NCBI GenBank assembly: GCA_023392595.1
Contig: JAEVYU010000033.1
Coordinates: 1 to 64,000, forward strand
DNA length: 64,000 nt
DNA from: Bacillota bacterium
GTDB lineage: Bacteria; Bacillota; UBA4882; UBA8346
Reading direction: 5' to 3'
A program made the position numbers and the translations under genes. The notes under the pieces are model-generated. The model was not told the DNA's origin, did no database searches, and saw only the letters and a program-made list of their open reading frames with translations. Below, one piece after another: positions 1 through 8,708 of this stretch; position 1 is the stretch's first letter, and each line of letters starts with the position of its first letter.

Positions 1-2
1 TG

Positions 3-140
3 AAAGAGTATGTCAATACCTGCTTCGATCAGATTTGCCGCCGGGACGAGCTGATCTACAGCGAGGCGCTGATGGACGGAATGTCGATTGGATATTGGGT
101 GGCAACGGTAGCACGGGGAGTTGAGAAGATAAAAGTTTGA
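3..140 (+). CDS. C-terminal end of an unidentified protein (runs off the window)
   Basis: An open frame enters from the left edge and stops with TGA at 138-140, giving 45 residues that end GVEKIKV. The start lies outside the window. The residues are mixed polar/hydrophobic with the string EALMDGMSIGYW; the short DUF6809 family has a similar hydrophobic 'GF.LG' tail, but this is only a weak resemblance. It is followed at once by a nested palindrome, so it could equally be a gene remnant. No function is proposed. Confidence 0.4.
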   Translation, partial: KEYVNTCFDQICRRDELIYSEALMDGMSIGYWVATVARGVEKIKV

Positions 141-146
141 AATGAA

Positions 147-291
147 CCGACTCACCCCTTCAGGAACCTGATCGGCCAGAGAAAATGGCAGCAGTTCCCC
201 TCCCTTTAACGTAAATTGTGTCCGGCAGTCAAAGGGAGGGGAGAAGCAAACTGCTAGCTACCGGCATTTAAATAACTGGAGGGTGAGTTGG
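147..291. repeat. Nested palindromic element
   Basis: Three inverted repeats are nested one inside the other. The outer pair is 147-157 with 281-291 (CCGACTCACCC against GGGTGAGTTGG, G-T wobbles only), the middle pair 190-196 with 249-255 (AGCAGTT/AACTGCT), and the inner pair 197-207 with 231-241 (CCCCTCCCTTT/AAAGGGAGGGG). It directly abuts the first copy of the direct repeat at 292. It could be a miniature mobile element or a structured RNA; no T-run makes it a simple terminator. Confidence 0.6.
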
Positions 292-490
292 AAAAATCCT
301 TTTTTTATTGCATTCCCAGAAGTCGCCAAAAAGAAAAATCAATCGATATTCATTCCATAATTCAATCGAAAGTATCTACCGGCACTGATTTTAAAATCCG
401 TTTCATCCGTTAAATCCGTTTAATCCTGGTTCAGACGGTGTTTTAGGCAATAATAAAAAGCCCCTGAAATAGACTCGAATTTGGGAGAGG
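292..490. repeat. ~200-bp direct repeat, copy 1
   Basis: This stretch, from the AAAATCC/T-run to GGGAGAGGG, recurs with a few substitutions and small indels at 1961-2172. Shared blocks include CTACCGGCACTGATTTTAAA, AATCCTGGTTCAGACG and GGCAATAATAAAAAGCCCC. No open frame crosses it. The two copies bracket about 1.5 kb of broken genes. Confidence 0.8.
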
Positions 491-517
491 GTGGGGGCTA
501 GAAAGAAGGCCTGTCCC

Positions 518-565
518 ATGAAATCCATTCTGGAAGAATTATTATACGGCCATTTCTACCAATGA
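518..565 (+). pseudogene. N-terminal fragment resembling DUF6809 proteins
   Basis: ATG at 518 opens a 15-codon frame (MKSILEELLYGHFYQ) that ends in TGA at 563-565. The 'MK.ILEELYYG' opening is characteristic of the short DUF6809 proteins of Bacillota, which normally continue to about 90 residues. The body is absent, so this is read as a remnant. AAGGC upstream may be an old ribosome binding site. Identification rests on the opening motif only. Confidence 0.35.
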
Positions 566-731
566 GATCGGAGAACTTGTATGCTGGATTGATGGAGAGG
601 TAAAAAAATGAAACTATAATTGGACCGTGATTTTAGATTTGAACCAAAATTTTTATGGTGAAAGATGCGCACATGGTGGAATTGGCGGTTTGGGGGTTTG
701 TGTTCTCTAAAATAATTCCGAAACTTAATGT

Positions 732-860
732 TTATCCTCGTTTATGCCTCAAAATTACCGCCTCCAAAAAGAACTTCACAAACTTCTTTTCTTCCTTACT
801 CATTTGCTCAACTTCAGCGATATATTCCATCAAAGTTTTGTTTGTGATTTCATCTTTAGA
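732..860 (-). pseudogene. C-terminal fragment of an XRE-family (phage-repressor-like) regulator
   Basis: On the minus strand an open frame of about 40 codons reads LSKDEITNKTLMEYIAEVEQ and continues MSKEEKKFVKFFLEAV to a TAA at 732-734. The 'SKEEKKFVKFFL' helix is typical of the tail of XRE/Cro-CI type repressors. The helix-turn-helix part is gone and a stop lies just upstream in frame, so this is a decayed piece. It fits the debris around it. Confidence 0.4.
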
Positions 861-865
861 AAGCT

Positions 866-1333
866 TTTAATAACCTAACCCAGTCCGTTTACTAAATGTT
901 CGCTCGCTGACAACATGTATGTTCAAGATGGGATTCACACATTTTATATGATATCACTTTTTTTAAATATATACTTGTATAACATGAGGCTATAATATTA
1001 GTATTTTCTATATATGATATGATTAAATGTAGTATTAACGAGTACTATAAAATTCTAACTTTTATATATCCATGAATATCAAAGATATATTTAATTCTAT
1101 GACTCATAATTGTGATTTCTATTGTAAAATTATTTGGCCATGATACAAATTAAGATTGATATATAAGCCAAATTGATATATGAAGAATAATATTACACGT
1201 CATATAATTATTTATAGAATTGATATTTAATAAAACCAGTCATATCAAATGAAAATATTTTCTTACATAAACATTGACTTTTAATTTGCCATCCATTATA
1301 TTTAGTGTAAGCTTATTAAGAGAGGTGACGCCC
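866..1333. other. Very AT-rich stretch without a recognisable gene
   Basis: About 470 bases of markedly AT-rich sequence precede the truncated acetolactate synthase gene. No convincing open frame, T-box motif or riboswitch is visible. It may hold promoter elements for the downstream frame, but AT-richness makes -10-like hexamers too common to call. Confidence 0.5.
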
Positions 1334-1864
1334 ATGAAGATCACAGGTGCGGAAATATTAATTGAATGCCTTATCCGCGAAGGGGTTGAGGTTATTTTCG
1401 GTTATACCGGTAGCGCGGTAATAAATATCTTTGACGAGCTCCATCAAAATTCTAAAATCCGGCTTATTTGGACCCGGAACGAACAAGGAGCTGTTCATGC
1501 TGCGGATGGTTATGCCCGAAGTACGGGAAAGGTCGGGGTTTGTTTAGCAACTTCCGGACCGGGAGCGACCAATTTAGTGACCGGGATTGCGACGTCTTAC
1601 ATGGATTCGGTTCCTCTTGTAATTATAACCGGCCAGGTATCCACCTCTCTGTTGGGCCATGACTCCTTTCAAGAAGTGGATATTACCGGGATAACCCTTC
1701 CCATAACGAAATACAGCTATTTGGTTAAAAAGGTTGAAGATATACCCCTCGTAATGAAAGAAGCTTTTTCTCTTGCAAGTACCGGCAGGCCCGGGCCGAT
1801 TCTCATCGATCTCCCGAAAGATATAATTCAAGCAGAGTATTCCCAAGCCGCAAGTTTACCATAA
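1334..1864 (+). pseudogene. ilvB: Acetolactate synthase large subunit, N-terminal third only
   Basis: ATG 1334 follows AGAGAGGTG. The 176 residues match the TPP-enzyme N-terminal (PYR) domain of acetohydroxyacid synthase: MKITGAEILIECL opening, RNEQGAVHAADGYARS with the conserved catalytic-type Glu before the cofactor, TSGPGATN, and RPGPILIDLPKD. Full-length family members have about 550-570 residues including the central FAD domain and C-terminal TPP domain; both are missing, and TAA follows directly. It cannot be a working synthase and is best read as a truncated copy. The second copy of the ~200-bp repeat starts about 100 bp beyond the stop, which suggests a rearrangement. No small subunit gene is nearby. 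Confidence 0.8.
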
Positions 1865-1960
1865 ATATTCGGCAATAAAATTTAAATGTTTCAAAATGAA
1901 TCATTTAAAGGAGTAGATAAAATAAAAGTATGAAGAAAGAAGTTTGAAAATCAAACCTGG

Positions 1961-2172
1961 GAAAATCCTTTTTTTATTGCATCCCCAGAAGTTGTCAAAA
2001 AAATCAATCGAAATTGATTCCATATTTAAATCGAATGTACCTACCGGCACTGATTTTAAAATCCGTTTCATCGGTCTAATCCGTTAAATCCTGGTTCAGA
2101 CGAATGTTTAGGCAATAATAAAAAGCCCCTGAAATAGACCCCGACTTTCAGGTAATGTCGGGAGAGGGTAGC
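1961..2172. repeat. ~200-bp direct repeat, copy 2
   Basis: Same orientation as 292-490 with scattered changes and a short insertion near its right end (an additional CCGACTTTCAGGTAATGTCGG hairpin-like segment that is not in copy 1). Lies immediately downstream of the truncated ilvB frame. Confidence 0.8.
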
Positions 2173-2284
2173 TCACATCGGGCATTCATTATCGTTTGTT
2201 CCAGACTAAGAGTCTTTGGCATAATCCCTTTTAACTTTTTAAGAATAAATGATATAATGGGAATAATTGAAAATATTTTGTCAA

Positions 2285-2400
2285 CCTTAGCCTGAACGTG
2301 GACATGTCGATGGGCAAGGTGTAACACTGGTTTGGGTAGCCCAAGGAAGATTGCCGGTTAGCGGACGGGTCCGCCTTATTGGGTGAAGGTGTATTATTGA
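2285..2400 (+). other. Possible structured leader upstream of the coiled-coil protein
   Basis: Three potential hairpins occur in 116 bases: TGGGC 2310-2314 with GCCCA 2339-2343, GCGGA/TCCGC at 2361-2374, and CCTT/AAGG around 2375-2388. The G+C content rises sharply against the AT-rich flanks. It matches no riboswitch class that I recognise. It may be the 5' leader of the gene at 2440. Confidence 0.3.
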
Positions 2401-2439
2401 ATAAAGGAATTTTAATGTGTGGAAAGGGGCGCTTTTTGC

Positions 2440-2751
2440 ATGACCGAGCGCGAACTATTAGAATTAGCAATCCAAAAAATAACCGGAATCGAACAAAAAG
2501 TAGTTGGAATCGGACAAGATGTCAAGCTGATGAAAATCCAGCAATTCGAACATGGAGAGATGATTCATTCGCTGGTCCATTCAAGTGAAGTTCAAAAGGC
2601 TCAATATGATGCCTTGCAAATGGAAGTTGCCAAATTATCCGGAGAAATGAATCAGGGATTTTCAGACTTAACCGAAATCCAAAAATCCCTCGTCGAAATG
2701 TACGGCGACCATGAAGCCAAAATCAGAATCTTACAACGCAAACCGGTTTAA
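2440..2751 (+). CDS. Small predicted coiled-coil protein
   Basis: 103 residues from ATG 2440, which lies 10 bases after GGAAAGGGG; an upstream in-frame start exists but has no ribosome binding site. The chain is charged and heptad-like throughout (ERELLELAIQKITGIEQ, then EVAKLSGEMNQGFSDLTEIQ), with no membrane segment or signal peptide, so a cytoplasmic alpha-helical coiled coil is predicted. Similar short 'hypothetical' proteins are common in Bacillota and in phage-derived regions, where some act as scaffolds or toxin-immunity partners, but nothing here identifies a function. It is followed by a terminator at 2895 and is probably monocistronic. Confidence 0.6.
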   Translation: MTERELLELAIQKITGIEQKVVGIGQDVKLMKIQQFEHGEMIHSLVHSSEVQKAQYDALQMEVAKLSGEMNQGFSDLTEIQKSLVEMYGDHEAKIRILQRKPV

Positions 2752-2894
2752 GGATTGCCCCTGCTTAGAGAACGAATTATAAGAACTACTCCTCCTTTGC
2801 CAAATAAAAACCACTGTAGAAAAGTATCCATTTGCCTTAGGTTTATCTCATACTTCAAACTTATTTGGTAAGAAAAGATCCACCCCGATTTTAA

Positions 2895-2920
2895 AATCAC
2901 CTTCCGGTGGTTCTTTTTTT
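2895..2920 (+). terminator. Rho-independent terminator
   Basis: Stem AATCACC/GGTGGTT with a TTCC loop, followed by seven T residues. It separates the coiled-coil gene from the MocR-type gene. Confidence 0.7.
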
Positions 2921-2960
2921 ATTGGTATAATTATGTCAAAATAGGCTTGTGAGGTAGCTC

Positions 2961-4430
2961 ATGTTTAATGATTTAAGACTCGTAAAGAATAAAGCGGTTT
3001 ATCTTCAAATCAAGGATTATATCAAAGGGCTGATCCTCTCCGGGGTTTTGCTTCCCGGCGTGAAACTGCCGGCCTCCCGGGAACTGGCCGCTATCTTGAA
3101 AGTGAGCCGCAATACGGTTGTCCAGGCTTATCAGTATCTTGAGGACGACGGGTTTATTCATACCGTAAAAGGCCGGGGTGTCTTTGCGGCGGCGGTCTCC
3201 GTCCGGAAAGAACAAGAAAACCTCAATTTGAACTGGGAATCCAGGGTCAACGGGTTCGCCAAAAAGGCAGTAGCGCTGGATATTGAGAAGAATGAACTGC
3301 GTTGGGAGAAGGGAATGCTCTCTTTCAAGAGTATTGCTCCCAACCCCGAACTCTTTTCTCTGGAAGACTTCAAGAGAGCGGTTTTGAACCGGTTGGCGGC
3401 GGAAGGGGAAAAGCTCCTCAATTACGGGTATGCCCGGGGATACAAATATTTGCTGGAGTATTTAACCGGGTATATGAAAAATAAAGGAGTGGAATCCTCC
3501 GGAAAAGAACTGCTGATCACCAATGGTTTTACCGAAGGTTTCAACTTGCTCTTATCGGCCCTCGCAGCGCCCGGAGACAAGGTTGTCTGTGAAAACCCGA
3601 CTCATAATACGGCTTTAAAAATTATGCGGTTGGCCGGTCTAAAGATAACCGGGGTTCCCGTTGAAACAGACGGTATTAATCTTAAGATTTTGGAGGAACG
3701 GTTGGCCAGGGAGGAATTCAAGTTAGGTTTCCTGATTCCCTCTTATCACAATCCCACCGGTTTAGTGATGGCTCCGGAAAAACGGGTGGCGGTTTTGAAA
3801 ATTTTTGAAAAGCATCAGGTTCCGGTGGTTGAGGATGGTTTCAATGAAGAATTGCGGTATTACGGCTCTCATGTAGCGCCTTTAATGGCCTTGGCCGGTT
3901 CCGGTAACGGAGTCGTCTATCTGGGGAGTTTTTCCAAGGTGCTTTTTCCGGGGCTTCGCATTGGCTGGATTATGGGGGATTCAAAGCTGATCGCTTATTT
4001 GGAAAGCGTGAAGCGCAGTTTCAACATTCATACTTCTTTTTTGGATCAAGCCATTCTTTGTGAGTTTCTGCAAAGCGGCTCCTTTGAAAAGTATCTTCGC
4101 AAGGCCAGAAAAGTTTACCGGGAACAACACCAAACTGCTACCAAGCTTGCAATGGAGCATATACCCTGCCGCAGGATCTGGGGTGAAGGCGGGTTGCATA
4201 TCTTCATCGAACTGGATGATGGCCTAAACGCCAGGGAAGTGCTGGACCAGTGCCACCGCCGGGGAGTTCTCTTCATGCCGGGGGATATCTTTTATACCGA
4301 CGGCGGAGGCGCCAATACCTTCAGGCTGGGAATCTCCAGAGTCTCCCAAAAGGAGATGGAGCAGGGTTTTAGAATCATCGGGGAAGTGGTGAAGGATCTC
4401 GCTATGAAACTTCATTCCGGTAAATCATGA
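2961..4430 (+). CDS. MocR-type transcriptional regulator (GntR HTH fused to aminotransferase-like domain)
   Basis: 489 residues. Residues ~10-75 form a GntR winged helix (LPASRELAAILKVSRNTVVQ, then GRGVF at the wing); residues ~110-480 are a fold-type I aminotransferase-like domain with the PLP lysine in GSFSKVLFPGLRIGW and the NPTG loop (SYHNPTG). MocR proteins bind PLP or a PLP-amino acid adduct as effector and act as DNA-binding dimers in the cytoplasm. The length is normal for the family. It sits 109 bp upstream of an aminotransferase gene on the same strand, which is its most likely target or operon partner. Known subfamilies (PdxR, GabR, TauR) cannot be told apart from the sequence by eye. 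Confidence 0.9.
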   Translation: MFNDLRLVKNKAVYLQIKDYIKGLILSGVLLPGVKLPASRELAAILKVSRNTVVQAYQYLEDDGFIHTVKGRGVFAAAVSVRKEQENLNLNWESRVNGFAKKAVALDIEKNELRWEKGMLSFKSIAPNPELFSLEDFKRAVLNRLAAEGEKLLNYGYARGYKYLLEYLTGYMKNKGVESSGKELLITNGFTEGFNLLLSALAAPGDKVVCENPTHNTALKIMRLAGLKITGVPVETDGINLKILEERLAREEFKLGFLIPSYHNPTGLVMAPEKRVAVLKIFEKHQVPVVEDGFNEELRYYGSHVAPLMALAGSGNGVVYLGSFSKVLFPGLRIGWIMGDSKLIAYLESVKRSFNIHTSFLDQAILCEFLQSGSFEKYLRKARKVYREQHQTATKLAMEHIPCRRIWGEGGLHIFIELDDGLNAREVLDQCHRRGVLFMPGDIFYTDGGGANTFRLGISRVSQKEMEQGFRIIGEVVKDLAMKLHSGKS

Positions 4431-4539
4431 AGAATGCAACTTACACTTACGATGGATGATAAAAAAAACAGGTTTGTATTCCGGTACCATCATGTTTGGC
4501 TGGAAATTGCTTAAGTATATCAAAAGAAGGGATAGAATC

Positions 4540-5787
4540 ATGAGAGTTTATAAAAAGTCTACCAAGCTGGATCATGTCTGTTATGACATTCGCGGGCCTA
4601 TTGTGGAAGAAGCCAAACGGATGGAAGAGGCTGGACACTCCATTATCAAGCTGCATACCGGCAATCCGGCCACTTTCGGTTTTGAAGTCCCCGATGTGAT
4701 TCTGTGGGAAATGACCGAGAATCTCAGTCATGCTCACGGTTATACAGACTCCAAGGGGATCAAGACGGCCCGGGAAGCGATTTGCAAATTCAGCCGGGAA
4801 AAAGGAATCCCTGTTGAAGGCGTGGATGATGTTTATATCGGCAATGGGGTCAGCGAGTTGATTATGATCGCCATGCAAGGTTTGCTTAATAATGGCGATG
4901 AAATCCTAATCCCCTCTCCCGACTATCCTTTGTGGACTGCTGCGGTGAATTTGGCGGGAGGCACGGCAGTGCATTACCGCTGTGATGAACTTTCCGATTG
5001 GAATCCGGACCTTTTGGATATCCAGAAGAAAATCTCGCCGAGAACCAAAGGCATCGTGATTATTAATCCCAACAATCCCACCGGCGCCATTTATTCCCGG
5101 GAAATCCTCCAACAAATCGTGGATTTGGCTGTCGCCAATCATTTGATCGTTTTTACGGACGAGATTTATGACCGGATTCTCTATGACGGGGAGGAACATG
5201 TCTCAACAGCTTCCCTATCCAATGAAACGTTGTTTGTGACCATGAACGGCCTCTCCAAATCCCATCGGATTGCGGGATTCCGGGCGGGCTGGATGGTGAT
5301 CAGCGGCAATAAGGCCATGGCTTCCGATTACTTGGAGGGACTCACCATACTGTCTTCGATGCGTTTGTGCAGCAATGCTCCCTCCCAATATGCAATCAGT
5401 ATCGCCCTGTCCAATCAACAATCGATTTATGATTTGACTTCGCCTGGAGGAAGGCTCCGGGAGCAACGGGACTATGCCTGGGAAAGGCTCAATTCCATAC
5501 CGGGTTTTTCCTGCGTGAAACCTAAAGCAGCCCTTTACCTTTTCCCTAAAGTTGACACCGAGAGATTTGGTATCCAAGACGATCAGCGGTTGATTTACGA
5601 TTTGCTGGTTCAAGAGAAAGTGCTTTTGGTACAGGGGACCGGCTTCAATTGGTCCCGGCCCGATCATTTCCGGTTTGTGTTCCTGCCGGAAATGGCACAG
5701 CTGAAGGAAGCGCTGGATCGAATCGAGAGATTTATGGGGTCGTACCGCCAGAGTCAAAAGGGAATCCATCGGGAAATGGTGGTTTGA
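4540..5787 (+). CDS. alaA: PLP-dependent aminotransferase, AlaA (glutamate-pyruvate) type
   Basis: 415 residues from ATG 4540, chosen over an in-frame ATG at 4456 because AGAAGGGA lies just before it and the family begins 'KS.KL..VCYDIRGP'. Fold-type I signatures are clear: YIGNGVSELI, PSPDYPLWTAAV, NPNNPTGA, DEIYDRILYDG, and the PLP lysine in NGLSKSHRIAGFR with the downstream arginine. The whole chain tracks E. coli AlaA, an alanine:2-oxoglutarate transaminase of the cytoplasm, so glutamate-pyruvate transamination is the most likely reaction; a broader substrate range is possible. It is next to a MocR regulator and closed by a strong terminator. Confidence 0.85.
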   Translation: MRVYKKSTKLDHVCYDIRGPIVEEAKRMEEAGHSIIKLHTGNPATFGFEVPDVILWEMTENLSHAHGYTDSKGIKTAREAICKFSREKGIPVEGVDDVYIGNGVSELIMIAMQGLLNNGDEILIPSPDYPLWTAAVNLAGGTAVHYRCDELSDWNPDLLDIQKKISPRTKGIVIINPNNPTGAIYSREILQQIVDLAVANHLIVFTDEIYDRILYDGEEHVSTASLSNETLFVTMNGLSKSHRIAGFRAGWMVISGNKAMASDYLEGLTILSSMRLCSNAPSQYAISIALSNQQSIYDLTSPGGRLREQRDYAWERLNSIPGFSCVKPKAALYLFPKVDTERFGIQDDQRLIYDLLVQEKVLLVQGTGFNWSRPDHFRFVFLPEMAQLKEALDRIERFMGSYRQSQKGIHREMVV

Positions 5788-5882
5788 ACCTTGAATATTT
5801 ACTTCTTCCAAAGGGTGATCAATTAAAAGTCCAGGTTGTTTTGGGTGTTGGGAGATAGCGGGAAAGGCTGAACGATAAATAA

Positions 5883-5925
5883 AAGCTCCGGAAGAAGAAT
5901 ATCTTCTTCTAGGAGCTTATTTTTG
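5883..5925 (+). terminator. Rho-independent terminator after the aminotransferase gene
   Basis: AAGCTCC at 5883 pairs with GGAGCTT at 5912, with an inner AAGAAGA/TCTTCTT stem, followed by a T-run. Confidence 0.85.
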
Positions 5926-6135
5926 TCCTTTAGCAGGAAAATGCGATTGAAAGAAGACCCATGACAACGGCTTTCGATTTGCCATAAAATTCCCTCTCCC
6001 GGGCAGGATATTGAGAGGAAAATAGGGAACTACTTTTTGTCATGCAAGGATATCAATGTGAATAAATATACAATTCAGTATAATGACGATTGCCATTATG
6101 ACCATAAAATATTCGTAAACAATTTCAATATAGGC

Positions 6136-6164
6136 TTGCTGTTTATTCAATTTTTATGTATAAT
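6136..6164 (+). promoter_or_regulatory. Sigma-A type promoter of the arginine operon
   Basis: TTGCTG (6136-6141), a 17-bp spacer, then TATAAT (6159-6164) with an upstream TG dinucleotide. The predicted start of transcription is near 6171, leaving a leader of about 147 nt before argC. AT-rich dyads such as TGAAT...ATTCA upstream (about 6058-6076) could be ArgR half sites, but their spacing does not fit the ARG-box consensus. Confidence 0.7.
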
Positions 6165-6193
6165 TATCACTAACAGTTTTGGTGGGCGAGTGA

Positions 6194-6288
6194 AGCGTAC
6201 CCCAAAATAATCGAGTGGGGTTGGACGCTACACATAAAGTGTAATCTCCCTTGCGAGCCATAAAGGTAATTTGGGGACATTACACTTT
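6194..6288 (+). promoter_or_regulatory. Two-hairpin leader of the arginine operon
   Basis: Hairpin 1 pairs AGCGTACCCC (6194-6203) with GGGGT...ACGCT (6217-6229, TGG bulge). Hairpin 2 pairs AAAGTGTAAT (6236-6245) perfectly with ATTACACTTT (6279-6288), and CTCCC may extend the stem with GGGGA. Neither is followed by a T-run, so it is not a plain terminator. It matches no riboswitch class I know; a translational or attenuation role for argC is an inference. Confidence 0.5.
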
Positions 6289-6317
6289 GAAAAAATGGGC
6301 AAAAGAAGGGAATCAAA

Positions 6318-7358
6318 ATGGTTAAGGTAGGAATTATCGGCGCCACCGGCTATACCGGCAGCGAATTAATCCGGATTCTGGCGGGGCATCCCGAGGCGGA
6401 GGTTACAGCCATTACCTCCCGTTCCAATGAAGGTAAAAAATTGGAAGAGATTTTTTATTCCTTCACCGGCTGGAATGGTCCGCTTTTCACCGGCTCCGAT
6501 TCGCCGGAAGCGGTCAAGGGATGTGATGTGGTCTTTTTGGCGGTGCCGCACGGAGTGGCGATGGAGATGGTGCCGACTCTCTTAAAAAATGGCCAGAAAG
6601 TGATTGATCTGGGGGCTGATTTTCGTTTCCGGGATTACCAAATCTTTGAAACCTGGTATAAACACAAACATTGTGAACCGGAATTGACCAAGACCGCAGT
6701 TTACGGACTGCCGGAGCTTTACCGGAAAGAAATCCGCAAGGCGGCTGTGATCGGCAATCCCGGTTGTTATCCCACCAGTGTCATTTTAGGGCTTTATCCT
6801 TTACTGAAAAACGGCCTGATTGATCCGGAGCGGATCATCATCGATTCCAAATCCGGAGTATCGGGAGCCGGGCGGAAAGCGGATATCGGGTATCATTACC
6901 CCGAGTTGTTCGGCAACTTTAAAGCCTACGGGGTTGCAACCCATCGACATACACCGGAAATCGAACAAGAGCTATCCAAAATAGCAGGAAAAGATGTGCA
7001 GGTTTCCTTTACCCCACATTTACTACCGGTGGCCAGGGGAATTTTAAGTACCCTTCATTTAAGTCTGACCAAGCAGATTACCACATCCGAAGTAGAAACC
7101 ATTTTCGTTGAAACCTACCAGGGAGAACCCTTTATTAAAGTCATTAAGGAGCCGGGATTGCCGGAACTTAAAGGGGTGACCGGAACGAACTGCTGTCATA
7201 TCGGAGTCCGGGTTGATCCCCGCACGCATCAATTGATTGTCGTATCAGTCATCGATAATATGGTCAAAGGCGCATCCGGCCAGGCGGTTCAGAATATGAA
7301 CCTGATGTGCAATTTGCCGGAAACCATGGGCCTGGTGCAATGGCCGGTGTACCCGTGA
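6318..7358 (+). CDS. argC: N-acetyl-gamma-glutamyl-phosphate reductase
   Basis: 346 residues; AGAAGGGA precedes ATG 6318. Catalyses the NADPH-dependent reduction of N-acetylglutamyl phosphate to the semialdehyde, step three of ornithine synthesis, in the cytoplasm. The N-terminal Rossmann motif GIIGATGYTGSELIR, the catalytic cysteine in GNPGCYPT (~residue 150), the SKSGVSGAGR loop and the HRHTPEIEQ segment are all present and the length is normal. First gene of an argC-J-x-B-D-G cluster behind a promoter and hairpin leader. Confidence 0.97.
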   Translation: MVKVGIIGATGYTGSELIRILAGHPEAEVTAITSRSNEGKKLEEIFYSFTGWNGPLFTGSDSPEAVKGCDVVFLAVPHGVAMEMVPTLLKNGQKVIDLGADFRFRDYQIFETWYKHKHCEPELTKTAVYGLPELYRKEIRKAAVIGNPGCYPTSVILGLYPLLKNGLIDPERIIIDSKSGVSGAGRKADIGYHYPELFGNFKAYGVATHRHTPEIEQELSKIAGKDVQVSFTPHLLPVARGILSTLHLSLTKQITTSEVETIFVETYQGEPFIKVIKEPGLPELKGVTGTNCCHIGVRVDPRTHQLIVVSVIDNMVKGASGQAVQNMNLMCNLPETMGLVQWPVYP

Positions 7359-7489
7359 AAGTGAAAAGAGAAAAGATAAAAGAGAAAAAGTTTGAAAGTC
7401 AAAAGCAAGATACAACGATGGAATAAAAGCTGAGAAATTTTCGTGAGGATATCATACGCAAATTTCCGGTGTCATCTGGAGGATTTATG

Positions 7490-8695
7490 ATGAAGGAAAT
7501 AACGGACGGGGTGTGTGCTCCAAAGGGGTTTAAGGCGGGCGGGATCGCCTGTGGGATTAAAAAAAATGATAAGTTGGATCTGGCGCTGGTTGTTTCGGAA
7601 GTTCCGGCTACGGTGGCCGGGATTTTTACCACCAATAAAGTCCAGGCTGCGCCGGTAACAATTTCCAAGCGGCACCTTCAAAAAGGGAGCGCCCGGGCGA
7701 TTATTGCCAACAGCGGCAATGCCAATGCCTGTGTTGGTCCGGACGGATTGACGGCCGCGGAAAAAATGGCCGCATTGGCTGCCAAACAATTGGGCATTGA
7801 TGCAGAGTCGGTTTTAGTAGCTTCTACCGGTGTTATCGGAGTACCGTTGCCGGTTGAAAAGATAGAGCAGGGGCTGGAAAACAATCCCGGTTTTTTGTCG
7901 GTTTCCGGTGGCAACGCAGCCGCCCGGGCTATTATGACGACGGATACCTTTTCGAAAGAGATGGCGGTGGAGTTTACACTGTCGGGTGTAAGTGTTCGAA
8001 TCGGCGGAATGTCCAAAGGTTCCGGAATGATTCACCCCAATATGGCTACAATGCTGGGTTTTCTGACTTCGGATGTGGCGATTGAACAAGAATTATTGCA
8101 TCAAGCGCTGCAACGCGCCGGGGAATTGTCGTTCAACCGGATTACCGTGGATGGCGACACCAGCACCAATGACAGTTTGTTCATTTTAGCCAACGGGAAA
8201 GCGGGAAATAAAAAAATCAACGCAAAAGATGAGGATTACCAAATCTTTGAAGCGGCCTTAACCGATGCATGCATTGGGCTAGCCAAAATGATGGCCCGGG
8301 ATGGCGAAGGGGCCACCAAATTCGTGGAGATTGAGGTAACCGGAGCCAAGTCTGAAGCTGATGCAGTAAAAGCCGGCAAATCGATTGCCACTTCAAACCT
8401 GGTTAAGACAGCTATCTTCGGTGAGGATGCCAACTGGGGGAGGATATTGGCGGCGGTCGGATACTCCGGGATTGATTTTGATCCCGCCGAAACCGATATT
8501 TATTTGGGAGATTTATTGGTCTGTAAAGGCGGAGTCGGGTTGGACTTTGATGAAGCAAAAGCCAAACAGATTTTATCGCAAAAAGATTTAGTGGTTACGG
8601 TCAAGTTAAGCAATGAAGCGAAATATGCGGCTCGGGTGTGGACGTGTGACTTAAGTTATGATTATGTTAAAATTAACGGTAGCTACCGGACTTGA
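7490..8695 (+). CDS. argJ: Glutamate N-acetyltransferase / amino-acid N-acetyltransferase
   Basis: About 401 residues. GGAGG at 7478-7482 favours ATG 7490 (ATG 7487 and GTG 7469 are alternatives). ArgJ transfers the acetyl group from N-acetylornithine to glutamate, making the pathway cyclic; bifunctional forms also use acetyl-CoA. The self-cleavage site is clear in KGSGMIHPNMATML, where the Thr of ATML becomes the N-terminal nucleophile of the beta chain. Other conserved strings are NSGNANACVG and TVDGDTSTNDS. No argA is present in the window, so a bifunctional role is plausible but not shown. Confidence 0.96.
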   Translation: MKEITDGVCAPKGFKAGGIACGIKKNDKLDLALVVSEVPATVAGIFTTNKVQAAPVTISKRHLQKGSARAIIANSGNANACVGPDGLTAAEKMAALAAKQLGIDAESVLVASTGVIGVPLPVEKIEQGLENNPGFLSVSGGNAAARAIMTTDTFSKEMAVEFTLSGVSVRIGGMSKGSGMIHPNMATMLGFLTSDVAIEQELLHQALQRAGELSFNRITVDGDTSTNDSLFILANGKAGNKKINAKDEDYQIFEAALTDACIGLAKMMARDGEGATKFVEIEVTGAKSEADAVKAGKSIATSNLVKTAIFGEDANWGRILAAVGYSGIDFDPAETDIYLGDLLVCKGGVGLDFDEAKAKQILSQKDLVVTVKLSNEAKYAARVWTCDLSYDYVKINGSYRT

Positions 8696-8708
8696 TGAGG
8701 TGTTTTGA

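Noticed and set aside
655..870. 71-codon plus-strand open frame
   Set aside because: No ribosome binding site and low-complexity composition; the minus strand carries a better XRE-like fragment.
6058..6076. TGAAT...ATTCA dyad upstream of the arg promoter as an ARG box
   Set aside because: The half sites are 9 bp apart instead of 4, and AT-rich DNA makes such dyads frequent.
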